6,315 nt of DNA. Origin: Deltaproteobacteria bacterium. GTDB taxonomy: Bacteria > Desulfobacterota > Desulfobacteria > C00003060. The notes under the pieces are model-generated. The model was not told the DNA's origin and did no database searches. It was given only the letters and a program-made list of their open reading frames with translations. The translations under genes and the position numbers were made by a program. The DNA lies in the NCBI GenBank assembly GCA_030667105.1, contig DAOUWN010000137.1, forward strand, positions 1-6,315. The letters run 5' to 3'. Positions 1 through 6,258 of this stretch are shown here, in pieces (position 1 is the stretch's first letter; the number at the start of each line of letters is the position of its first letter).

Positions 1-321
1 ATGGGGCACTGTGATCGTCTCAGGTAAAATCTTGATGAATTGCCGCCCTGGTTCAGTCGAGGCCAGATCAATCTCATAACTCAACTGCAAGTCCTTGAGG
101 CCTTTTAGAAGCCCTGAAGGACCCTTGACCAAGGCCTCCAGCACGGGAACGTTTCCCACTACAAGGAGTTCACGGGGAATATGCGTAAATCTCACGGATA
201 CGGGGAGCGTGACTTTGTCGTTCCTTCCGAAAAAAAGCAGGCCCACTCCAATCAGGACCATGAGAGCAACAGCTGGCGCTGCAATGGCATAATAGCGCCT
301 TTTCGGGGTAGTGTCAGTCAT
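1..321 (-). CDS. YbbR/CdaR-like membrane-anchored protein, N-terminal part (C-terminus cut by window edge)
   Basis: An open frame of 107 codons runs leftward from ATG at 319-321 to base 1 without a stop, so the C-terminal part lies outside the window. The N-terminus has a short basic cytoplasmic stretch (KRR, residues 7-9) and one hydrophobic segment (about 10-31). An extracytoplasmic beta-rich region follows, with the pattern of a YbbR repeat: LPVSVRFTHIPRELLVVG (39-56), VKGP (65-68), then a YEIDL..TEPGRQF stretch (82-95) ending ITVP (103-106). In Firmicutes such proteins (CdaR) bind and modulate the diadenylate cyclase CdaA; in other phyla the role is unproven. It starts 42 bases after the folP stop in the same direction, so co-transcription is likely. 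GGTGA just before the ATG may serve as a weak ribosome binding site. The family call comes from pattern, not from a search. No cdaA lies between it and folP. Confidence 0.75.
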   Translation of the reverse strand, partial: MTDTTPKRRYYAIAAPAVALMVLIGVGLLFFGRNDKVTLPVSVRFTHIPRELLVVGNVPVLEALVKGPSGLLKGLKDLQLSYEIDLASTEPGRQFIKILPETITVPH

Positions 322-363
322 TTGTCACCGGCCTGACTGTTTTGTAAACACTTTCTGATGGGG

Positions 364-1236
364 TCAATCACTATTGCCAGCCGCGTTCCTGATGGCATCA
401 ACAAGTTTCAGGGTCTGCTTTGTCCTCTCCACATCATGGACGCGCACTATGTGTACGCCGTTCAGGGCAGCAGCAGCTACTGCAGCCTGTGTGCCCACCT
501 CCAGGCGCTCGTCTCCGTCGCCCAATATCTTTGTAATAAAGGATTTTCGCGAAGGTCCAATCAGAACCGGAACGCCCAAGGCATGAAACGCTGAAAGGTG
601 TTTGATAAGAAGCAGGTTATGTGTCACGGTTTTGCCAAAACCGATTCCGGGATCGACTATGATTCTGGTGCGGTCAATGCCCGCCTGTTCGGCTCTGAGA
701 ATCGCACTGGCCAAAAAGCTTTTGACTTCCCCAATCACGTCTTCATAGTGGGGATCTGCCTGCATGGTCTTTGGCGTGCCCTTCATGTGCATTAGGACGA
801 CGGCCACACCTGTTTCAGCTACCAGATCCGCCATGCCCTGATCAAGGCTGAGTGCTCCTATGTCATTGGCAATGGAAGCGCCTGCAGCAATGGCGCGTCT
901 TGCTACTTGTGCCTTGTATGTATCAATCGATATCGGAACGGAACAACGGCCGGAGAGTTCTTCAATAACAGGGACGACGCGCCGAATCTCTTCTTCTGCC
1001 GGCACCGGTTCTGAAAATGGGCGCGACGATTCCCCGCCCACGTCAATGATATCAGCCCCGGCTGCCGCAAGGGCCAGCCCGTGGGCTATGGCTGCTTCCT
1101 TGTCAAAAAAGAGACCGCCGTCTGAGAAGGAATCGGGTGTCACATTCACAACACCCATAATCAGCGAGCGCTTGCCCAGCGTTAGAGAAAAAGGGCCGCA
1201 TTGAAGCTCAAAAAGCAATGCTTTATCCATGGGCAC
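364..1236 (-). CDS. folP: dihydropteroate synthase (DHPS)
   Basis: Condenses p-aminobenzoate with 6-hydroxymethyl-7,8-dihydropterin pyrophosphate to give dihydropteroate in folate synthesis; cytosolic TIM barrel, the sulfonamide target. Length (290 aa) is normal. All family signatures are present: NVTPDSFSDGG (31-41), DVGGESSRP (65-73), SIDTYK (103-108), the pterin-binding ND pair (124-125), DPGIGFGK (195-202), GPSRKSF (227-233) and RVHD (265-268). No key residue is missing. The start is GTG, formed as TAGTG with the ftsH stop (one-base overlap). An ATG two codons later (1228-1230) is an equally possible start. Neither has a clear ribosome binding site, so translation is probably coupled to ftsH. 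The stop is TGA. Second gene of an ftsH-folP-YbbR unit. Confidence 0.97.
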   Translation of the reverse strand: MPMDKALLFELQCGPFSLTLGKRSLIMGVVNVTPDSFSDGGLFFDKEAAIAHGLALAAAGADIIDVGGESSRPFSEPVPAEEEIRRVVPVIEELSGRCSVPISIDTYKAQVARRAIAAGASIANDIGALSLDQGMADLVAETGVAVVLMHMKGTPKTMQADPHYEDVIGEVKSFLASAILRAEQAGIDRTRIIVDPGIGFGKTVTHNLLLIKHLSAFHALGVPVLIGPSRKSFITKILGDGDERLEVGTQAAVAAAALNGVHIVRVHDVERTKQTLKLVDAIRNAAGNSD

Positions 1237-3122
1237 TAGCCGGGAAGCGGTCGGAGTTGCCCTGTTGCCCGTGCTTTGCCTTCACCCTGTGCCTCGGATT
1301 TGGCCTCTTTTTCCTTTGATTCACCTCCAGCCGGAACAGCTCCTGCAATGATGGCATCGATATCACTTTCCACCAGTGTCTCTCTTTCGAGCAGAGCATT
1401 AGCAATGGTGTGGAGTGTATCGATATTTTCTTGGAGAATTTTTTTCGCCCTTTCGTACGCCGCTGACACCAGCAGCGAAACCTCCTGGTCGATGAGAACG
1501 GCTGTATTCTCACTGTAATCCCGATGTTGAGCAAACTCCCTTCCCAAGAAGATCTGCTCGTCTTTTTGGCCAAAGGTCAGGGGACCCAGCTTTTCACTCA
1601 TGCCCCACTCGCAGACCATCTTTCGGGCAGTCTCTGTGGCCCGCTCAATGTCGTTTCCAGCGCCTGTTGTCATCTCGTTGAGGACCAGTTCTTCTGCTGC
1701 CCGTCCACCCATAAGCACGACAAGATTGTTCAGAAGGTATTTTTTCGGATAGGTATGCTTTTCATCTATGGGCAGTTGTTGAGTGAGTCCCATGGCACGA
1801 CCCCTGGGTATGATAGTGACTTTGTGAATCGGGTCGGTGCCGGGGAGCATTTTGACCACCAGCGTGTGCCCCGCCTCGTGATATGCGGTATTCTTCTTTT
1901 CCTCATCGCTTATGATCATACTCTTGCGGGCTGTTCCCATGAGCACTTTATCTTTGGCCTCCTCAAAGTCAGCCATCTCCAAAAGATCCTTGTCAGACCG
2001 GGCTGCCAGAAGCGCGGCTTCGTTGACCATGTTTTCAAGGTCTGCGCCGGAAAATCCAGGTGTGCCCCGTGCAAGGACAGCCAGATCAACATCGTCCGCC
2101 AAAGGTGTCTTACGGCTGTGGACATCGAGAATCCCTTCACGTCCCCTCACATCAGGAACAGGCACAACGACCTGGCGGTCAAAACGTCCGGGGCGCATGA
2201 GAGCGGGGTCCAGGATGTCGGGTCGGTTTGTGGCCGATATGAGAATCACGCCTTCGTTGGATTCAAATCCATCCATCTCCACCAGGAGTTGGTTCAAGGT
2301 CTGTTCTCTTTCATCGTGCCCCCCTCCAAGGCCAGCGCCCCTGTGTCGGCCCACGGCGTCGATTTCGTCGATAAAAATGATGCATGGGGCGTGCTTTTTC
2401 CCCTGAACAAACAGGTCTCTGACCCGGGACGCCCCAACTCCCACAAACATCTCCACGAAGTCCGAACCGCTAATGCTGAAGAAAGGAACGCTAGCCTCTC
2501 CGGCAATAGCCCTTGCCAAAAGGGTTTTGCCAGTGCCCGGCGCTCCCATGAGAAGCACGCCCTTTGGGATTCTGCCACCTAAGCGGGTAAACTTCTTAGG
2601 GTCTTTCAGAAAGTCGATGATCTCACCTAACTCTTCCTTGGCCTCATCTATGCCGGCCACATCGTCAAAGGTTACCTTTGCAGACTTGTCCGAAAGAAGT
2701 GTTGCCCTGCTTTTTCCAAAAGACAGGGCCTTGCCTCCTCCTCCCTGCATTTGCCGCATAAAGAATATCCACACGCCAATCAGAAGAATCATCGGAAACC
2801 AGGATACCAGTATGGTCATATACCATGGGGATTCGGCAGGGGGCTTGACCTTGATGGTGACCCCGTGACTTCGCAGGATTTTGATGAGGTCCGCATCCTG
2901 GGGAGCAAAGGTCTTGAAACGAAGGCCATTCACGTCGGAGCCGGAAATCTCTTGCCCCTGAATGAGGACACCCGCCACAAGCCCTTTTTCCACCCGTGAC
3001 ATGAATTCCGTATAGGTGATTTCTCTGTCCTGGACCCTCGACTGGTTGAACAAGTTAAAGAGTAGGATCATGACAAGACTTATTACCAGCCACAGGGCTA
3101 GATTCTTATAAAAAGGATTCAA
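1236..3122 (-). CDS. ftsH: ATP-dependent zinc metalloprotease FtsH
   Basis: Hexameric AAA+ protease of the inner membrane that extracts and degrades misassembled membrane proteins and selected cytosolic regulators. At 628 aa it is full length. Order: membrane segment 1 (about 8-26), a periplasmic domain (about 28-100), membrane segment 2 (about 103-122), then the AAA module with Walker A GAPGTGKT (193-200), pore loop MFVGVG (225-230), Walker B IIFIDEID (248-255) and the second region of homology with arginine fingers R310 and R313. The M41 protease domain has zinc site HEAGH (415-419) and the third ligand D491 in [12 protein letters not shown]. The C-tail (600-628) is charged and low in complexity, as usual. 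The start is TTG, not ATG. It is chosen because AAGGAGG (3131-3137) sits 8 bases upstream and [10 protein letters not shown] is the family N-terminus. It follows tilS, a common pairing, and overlaps folP by one base. Confidence 0.98.
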   Translation of the reverse strand: MNPFYKNLALWLVISLVMILLFNLFNQSRVQDREITYTEFMSRVEKGLVAGVLIQGQEISGSDVNGLRFKTFAPQDADLIKILRSHGVTIKVKPPAESPWYMTILVSWFPMILLIGVWIFFMRQMQGGGGKALSFGKSRATLLSDKSAKVTFDDVAGIDEAKEELGEIIDFLKDPKKFTRLGGRIPKGVLLMGAPGTGKTLLARAIAGEASVPFFSISGSDFVEMFVGVGASRVRDLFVQGKKHAPCIIFIDEIDAVGRHRGAGLGGGHDEREQTLNQLLVEMDGFESNEGVILISATNRPDILDPALMRPGRFDRQVVVPVPDVRGREGILDVHSRKTPLADDVDLAVLARGTPGFSGADLENMVNEAALLAARSDKDLLEMADFEEAKDKVLMGTARKSMIISDEEKKNTAYHEAGHTLVVKMLPGTDPIHKVTIIPRGRAMGLTQQLPIDEKHTYPKKYLLNNLVVLMGGRAAEELVLNEMTTGAGNDIERATETARKMVCEWGMSEKLGPLTFGQKDEQIFLGREFAQHRDYSENTAVLIDQEVSLLVSAAYERAKKILQENIDTLHTIANALLERETLVESDIDAIIAGAVPAGGESKEKEAKSEAQGEGKARATGQLRPLPG

Positions 3123-3130
3123 TAAAGTGA

Positions 3131-3137
3131 CCTCCTT
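3131..3137 (-). promoter_or_regulatory. strong ribosome binding site deciding the ftsH TTG start
   Basis: On the minus strand this reads AAGGAGG, followed by eight bases and then TTG (3120-3122). It is the strongest Shine-Dalgarno match in the window and fixes the unusual TTG start of ftsH. Its first two bases form the end of a 6-bp hairpin (3136-3151, TTGACT-GAAT-AGTCAA on the minus strand). Confidence 0.85.
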
Positions 3138-3173
3138 GACTATTCAGTCAATGCTTTAAGTATCAAAAAAATA

Positions 3174-3202
3174 AACATAATACAATATGTAACCCTTTTC
3201 AA
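3174..3202 (-). promoter_or_regulatory. candidate sigma70 promoter for ftsH-folP
   Basis: On the minus strand a -35 box TTGAAA (3197-3202) and a -10 box TATGTT (3174-3179) are separated by 17 bases. The predicted start is near 3167, giving a leader of about 45 nt before the ftsH TTG. The boxes match consensus at 5/6 and 4/6. The surrounding DNA is AT-rich. I see no sigma32-type heat-shock promoter, although ftsH is heat-inducible in some bacteria. Confidence 0.45.
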
Positions 3203-3210
3203 TCTTTTTA

Positions 3211-3249
3211 GTAACTTCTCAAAAAAGTCCGTAACTTCTCAATAAGTCC
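3211..3249. repeat. tandem direct repeat, two units of about 20 bp, upstream of ftsH
   Basis: GTAACTTCTCAAAAAAGTCC (3211-3230) is followed directly by GTAACTTCTCAATAAGTCC (3231-3249). The units differ by one substitution and one missing A. The period of about two helical turns and the position 9-47 bp upstream of the candidate ftsH -35 box would suit an activator site. It could equally be part of a dispersed intergenic repeat. Confidence 0.7.
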
Positions 3250-3312
3250 TGGTAATTCCCTGAAACTGTGATTTCGGGCTACGATAAGCGGCGGGGATAA
3301 AGGCTTTTTTTT

Positions 3313-3350
3313 CCTCCGGAGCGTAGGCCCTACGGGCCGGAGGCCGGAGG
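3313..3350. repeat. GC-rich imperfect hairpin in the tilS-ftsH gap
   Basis: CCTCCGG (3313-3319) pairs with CCGGAGG (3337-3343), and CGTAG (3322-3326) pairs with CTACG (3330-3334) around a GCC loop, with a two-base mismatch between the stems. A second CCGGAGG copy follows at 3344-3350, so the right arm is duplicated. In the tilS direction the hairpin is followed by A8, not T, so it is not a canonical intrinsic terminator. Composition differs sharply from the AT-rich ftsH promoter side, suggesting an inserted repeat element. Confidence 0.55.
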
Positions 3351-3364
3351 CCAGGCGATATCGA

Positions 3365-4786
3365 TTATTCCGGCAGGAGCTCGGCCTTTAGAACTCTCTT
3401 CGTTTTTTCCGTAATCCTGGCTGAATTGTCAATGCGGTATCCCCCCACCCATATGATCCTGCCGCTGCTGAGCAGTAGAGGGCAACGCTGCCTCTTTGAC
3501 CTGGAAACCTTGTGGTTGACAAAAAAGGCCTTGACCTTTTGAGAGCCTGACATTCCCAGAGGCCTGAATCGGTCCCCCTTCTTGAAGTTTCGAACAATTA
3601 TCGGAAAAGATATCGCCTGCAGGTCAAAAAATGCCGTGGTGGGAGGGTATTCTCCTGGCTCAGCCGCTGCGCTTGACTCACAAGCAGAGAGCCTGAGAAA
3701 TGTGCCAATTTCCCGGATGAACGTGGTTCCTGGGCCGGCTATGTGATATTGGAAACGAGGTGGTTCTTCGGGTTTCCCTAATAAGAACGTGACCTCCTCG
3801 CCATCACGAACCACGCCAACTTGGTGGGGCAGGTCAAGCCATCCTGAAGGCATGGGCCTGCGGGTGAGCTGGACCACTGCTTCCACGTGGCTGTGCCCCA
3901 GTCGCTTCAGGCTGCCTTTAAGTGACAACACGCTGAAGCGTACCAGTCGCCGCAATAGAGCTGGGTGCAAACTGGCCAGGCCCGGGGCCGAAAGAGTTAT
4001 ACGATCTGTTGTTTGTTCCAATAGAAGATTTTGAAAAGCATCTTTAACCTGCTGATCCCAGAAATCCTCTTCTTTCCGCACAATAGAGGCTAGGCGAGTC
4101 AAAGCGCCAATCGCCTTGGGATTATAGTTATTCTCAAGGGCAGGCAAGAGTTGGTGGCGGATTCTATTGCGGAGATATTTGATGTCCACGTTGGAATGAT
4201 CCCGCATATATTTCAGGCCGCGCTGTTCCAGAAACTGCAATATCTGATTCCTGGTTATGTCTATGAGTGGCCGTATAATGCGACCTTCGCGCACTGGCGG
4301 CATACCTGCCAGCCCTCTGGGACCTGTTCCTCGCAGCAGGTGCATAAGAACGGACTCGGCATTGTCATTTGCCTGATGCCCAAGAGCGATCTTCTTGGCC
4401 CCGTACTTGGCTGCCACCTCATCGTAAAAGGCGTAACGAACGTCTCTGGCTGCCTCCTGAATTGACAGCCGGTGTTCGGCGCTATAGGAGCCCACATTTC
4501 TTGAACCGATTTCACACGGAATTTCCAGTCTTGAAGCCAGTCTTTCAACAAACGCTGCTTCCTGGTCTGAAGTTGTTCCTCGAAGTTGGTGATTGAGATG
4601 GGCGATTACCAGATCAAGAGACCACACAGCCCTCAGGTCTACGAGGCAGTGAAGGAGTGCGACGGAGTCCGGTCCACCTGATACGCCAACCAGAACGGTG
4701 TCGCCAGGCTCTAACATATGGTAACGGCGGATAATAGCGTCAACGGCCGCGCAAAAAGACTCTTCTTTTCCAAGCATGGCACTCAA
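3365..4786 (-). CDS. tilS: tRNA(Ile)-lysidine synthetase TilS
   Basis: Ligates lysine to C34 of the CAU-anticodon tRNA-Ile using ATP, so that it reads AUA and is charged with isoleucine; cytosolic and normally essential. The N-terminal PP-loop ATPase domain shows VGVSGGPDS (33-41), HLNHQLRG (63-70), GHQANDNAESV (136-146) with LLRGTGPRGLAGM (150-162), RPLID (172-176) and RNRIRHQLLP (206-215). A middle helical domain follows. The C-terminal TilS domain is visible as KKGDRFRPLGM (402-412), KVKAFFVNHKV (417-427) and IIWVGGYRID (444-453). The length (473 aa) fits the two-domain long form. The start is uncertain: TTG at 4786 or ATG at 4777 (470 aa). Neither has a clear ribosome binding site. The ATG is the more conventional choice. 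The stop is TAA. It is divergent from the SRP RNA and upstream of ftsH. Confidence 0.97.
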   Translation of the reverse strand: MSAMLGKEESFCAAVDAIIRRYHMLEPGDTVLVGVSGGPDSVALLHCLVDLRAVWSLDLVIAHLNHQLRGTTSDQEAAFVERLASRLEIPCEIGSRNVGSYSAEHRLSIQEAARDVRYAFYDEVAAKYGAKKIALGHQANDNAESVLMHLLRGTGPRGLAGMPPVREGRIIRPLIDITRNQILQFLEQRGLKYMRDHSNVDIKYLRNRIRHQLLPALENNYNPKAIGALTRLASIVRKEEDFWDQQVKDAFQNLLLEQTTDRITLSAPGLASLHPALLRRLVRFSVLSLKGSLKRLGHSHVEAVVQLTRRPMPSGWLDLPHQVGVVRDGEEVTFLLGKPEEPPRFQYHIAGPGTTFIREIGTFLRLSACESSAAAEPGEYPPTTAFFDLQAISFPIIVRNFKKGDRFRPLGMSGSQKVKAFFVNHKVSRSKRQRCPLLLSSGRIIWVGGYRIDNSARITEKTKRVLKAELLPE

Positions 4787-4813
4787 TGTTACGAAATATT
4801 TAAGTTTTCGAAG

Positions 4814-4842
4814 AGGTTATTTTTGGGCGAGCCCTAAGTCAA
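4814..4842 (-). promoter_or_regulatory. candidate sigma70 promoter for tilS
   Basis: On the minus strand a -35 box TTGACT (4837-4842, 5/6) lies 17 bases from TAACCT (4814-4819, only 3/6). The predicted start near 4807 leaves a leader of 20-30 nt before tilS. It is back to back with the SRP RNA promoter. The -10 box is weak, so this is tentative. Confidence 0.35.
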
Positions 4843-4870
4843 GGGAAAAGGGTCATCACTTTTTTTGCGG

Positions 4871-4899
4871 TTGAAATCGAACTCCTGTTGGGATATAAA
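4871..4899 (+). promoter_or_regulatory. sigma70 promoter of the SRP RNA gene
   Basis: TTGAAA (4871-4876) and TATAAA (4894-4899) are separated by exactly 17 bases, each 5/6 to consensus. A six-base discriminator then leads to A4906, which is also the first base of the perfect 12-bp terminal helix of the RNA. Promoter geometry and RNA structure therefore predict the same first nucleotide independently. This is the best promoter in the window, as expected for an abundant stable RNA. Confidence 0.85.
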
Positions 4900-4905
4900 T
4901 ACAAC

Positions 4906-5171
4906 ACTTGGTTGCGCTAGGCGGGAAGCTAGCGGTGTCCTGTCACCCGAAATCCGCTTATGCGGGGCTGAATCCCCTTTTGCGGGTCCATGGTTCCATG
5001 TCCCAAGAGGTGTCCCTGGTCGGGCACCACGCAACAGACGGTTACCAACCCCGTCAGATCCGGAAGGAAGCAGCGGTAAGTAAACCTGTCTGTGTCGTGG
5101 CACGGCTTCGGCCAAAACATGACAACTTGAGGCGCCGTGGAAAGGGCTCAACGAAGGGTGCGCAACCAAGT
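4906..5171 (+). ncRNA. ffs: signal recognition particle RNA, long (Alu-domain) type
   Basis: RNA core of the SRP, which with Ffh targets nascent membrane proteins to FtsY and the translocon. The Ffh-binding apex (helix 8) is certain: TCAGATCCGGAAGGAAGCAG (5054-5073) with a GGAA tetraloop (5062-5065), flanked by CCG (5051-5053) and CGG (5074-5076). The rod continues with ACAGAC/GTCTGT (5034-5039, 5088-5093) and CCACG/CGTGG (5027-5031, 5096-5100). Further short complements follow in the right order, such as CATGT near 4997 with ACATG near 5118. The ends pair perfectly over 12 bp: ACTTGGTTGCGC (4906-4917) with GCGCAACCAAGT (5160-5171), resembling helix 1 of Bacillus and archaeal SRP RNAs. Small 5' hairpins (GCTAG/CTAGC, GGTG/CACC, CCGC/GCGG between about 4915 and 4976) sit where an Alu domain belongs. 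Length is about 266 nt. The 3' end is inferred; no T-run terminator follows. Confidence 0.93.
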
Positions 5172-5204
5172 ATAAAATCGTTCCGCGATGTAATGTAGTC
5201 CTGC

Positions 5205-5267
5205 CTTTTCGCGTCTTCGTGCTTTCGTGGTAGAATCAGTCATCTTCGGCGTTCCGCCAACGCCGGA
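5205..5267. repeat. repeat-like intergenic stretch with a perfect 7-bp hairpin
   Basis: The gap between the SRP RNA and the radical SAM gene holds three degenerate TTCG-based units (5205-5230, about 8-9 bases each, ending TTTCGTGG). A perfect hairpin follows, CGGCGTT (5247-5253) and AACGCCG (5259-5265) around CCGCC, extendable by U-G and U-A pairs. No T-run follows on either strand, so it is not an intrinsic terminator. The combination resembles intergenic repeats I recall from deltaproteobacterial genomes. The motif TGGTAGAAT (5228-5236) inside it could also act as an extended -10 element for the downstream gene. Confidence 0.45.
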
Positions 5268-5286
5268 TCCAGGTTAGTGAACCGTG

Positions 5287-6258
5287 ATGGCAAAACGCTA
5301 TAATGACTTCAACAGTTATCTCAGGAAGGAATTCGGCTGCAGGGTCCAGAAGATCACCATAGATGCGGGTTTTTCTTGCCCGAACAGGGACTGAACAATA
5401 TCCTCCGCCGGATGTATCTTCTGCGACAGTAAGGGCTCAGGCTCCGGCGCAGGAGGCAGGAGCCGATCAATTAGGGACCAGGTTGAACAAGGCAAGGCAC
5501 GACTGGCTGTCCGCTACAAGACCAAGAAGTTCCTTGCATATTTTCAAGCATTTACCAATACGTATGCGCCATGTGATATCCTGCAAAAGCGCTACGATGA
5601 GGCCCTGGCAGACTCAGATATTGTAGGACTTGCTATTGGGACAAGACCGGACTGCATCGATAAGGAAAAACTTAGTCTTATTGAGCGCTACGCAGAGACT
5701 CATATGGTCTGGATGGAGTACGGGCTTCAGTCCGCACACAATCGAACGCTGAAGACAATTAATCGTGGTCACACGTTCGAAGATTTCGTACGTGCTGTTC
5801 GCATGACCCGGGGCCGAAACATACTGATTTGCGCGCACGTCATTTTAGGACTTCCCGGTGAATCCAAGGAGGACATCCTTGATACAGCCTCAGCCATTGC
5901 AGACCTTGGGATACACGGCATCAAGATCCATAGTCTGTATATCTCAAAAGGGACACCCTTGGCACAGCTTTACCAGGAAGGCGCTTGCCAGACCATTGAC
6001 CAGCATACATACGCGGAGTGGGTTGTCGCTTTTATGGAACGTCTTTGTCCCGACATGATCATACAGCGCCTTACCGGAGATCCTGACCCATCTGCGCTTC
6101 TTGCTCCTGCATGGGCCTTGCAGAAACAACAGACCCTTTACCTGATCCAGAAAACCCTTGAGGGTCGAGATACTTGTCAGGGAAATCTTTACAGATCCGC
6201 ACAAGCCTGCCATCAGGTAAATCCTCAGGGCTCGCTCAAAAATAACTTCACATTTTGA
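5287..6258 (+). pseudogene. YhcC/TIGR01212-family radical SAM protein, interrupted by an in-frame TGA
   Basis: One continuous frame from ATG 5287 (GTG at 5284 also possible) to TGA 6256-6258 encodes the whole family, broken only by TGA at 5392-5394 (codon 36). Before it stands [14 protein letters not shown] (22-35); after it TISSAGCIFC (37-46). The radical SAM cysteines C31, C43 and C46 (CX11CX2C) are therefore intact but split by the stop, which replaces the glycine of the family's PNRDGT. Downstream motifs are well kept: FLAYFQAFTNTY, GTRPDC (118-123), EYGLQSAH (144-151), INRGH (158-162), GLPGE (188-192), GIKIH (211-215) and RLTGDP (261-266). The family is an uncharacterised radical SAM group, about 309 aa in E. 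coli. Residues after Y302 look non-homologous and run into a repeat. The second half alone (ATG 5704) lacks the cluster and could not be active. A nonsense mutation is most likely; sequencing error or recoding are alternatives. Confidence 0.85.

Noticed and set aside
1524..2582. A 352-codon open frame on the plus strand opposite ftsH
   Set aside because: It lies wholly antisense to the well-conserved FtsH AAA domain, its sequence has no family character, and it is explained by the codon bias of ftsH.
3301..3343. Intrinsic terminator for tilS at the GC-rich hairpin
   Set aside because: The eight-base T-run is on the plus strand, so the tilS transcript would read A8 after the hairpin. No plus-strand gene precedes it to terminate.
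4834..5169. Several small open frames on both strands across the SRP RNA
   Set aside because: They coincide with the structured RNA and change frame with its helices; no ribosome binding sites or family features.
5171..5195. Intrinsic terminator for the SRP RNA
   Set aside because: Only a four-base ATCG/CGAT hairpin is visible and no T-run follows; termination is probably elsewhere or by processing.
5363..5626. An 87-codon plus-strand open frame within the radical SAM gene
   Set aside because: It overlaps, in another frame, the part of the radical SAM gene that carries conserved family motifs (GCIFC, FLAYFQAFTNTY); no motif of its own.
5287..6258. UGA read as glycine (genetic code 25) because the TGA replaces a glycine
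   Set aside because: folP and the radical SAM gene itself end at TGA at sensible positions, and the gene content is deltaproteobacterial rather than Gracilibacteria/SR1-like.
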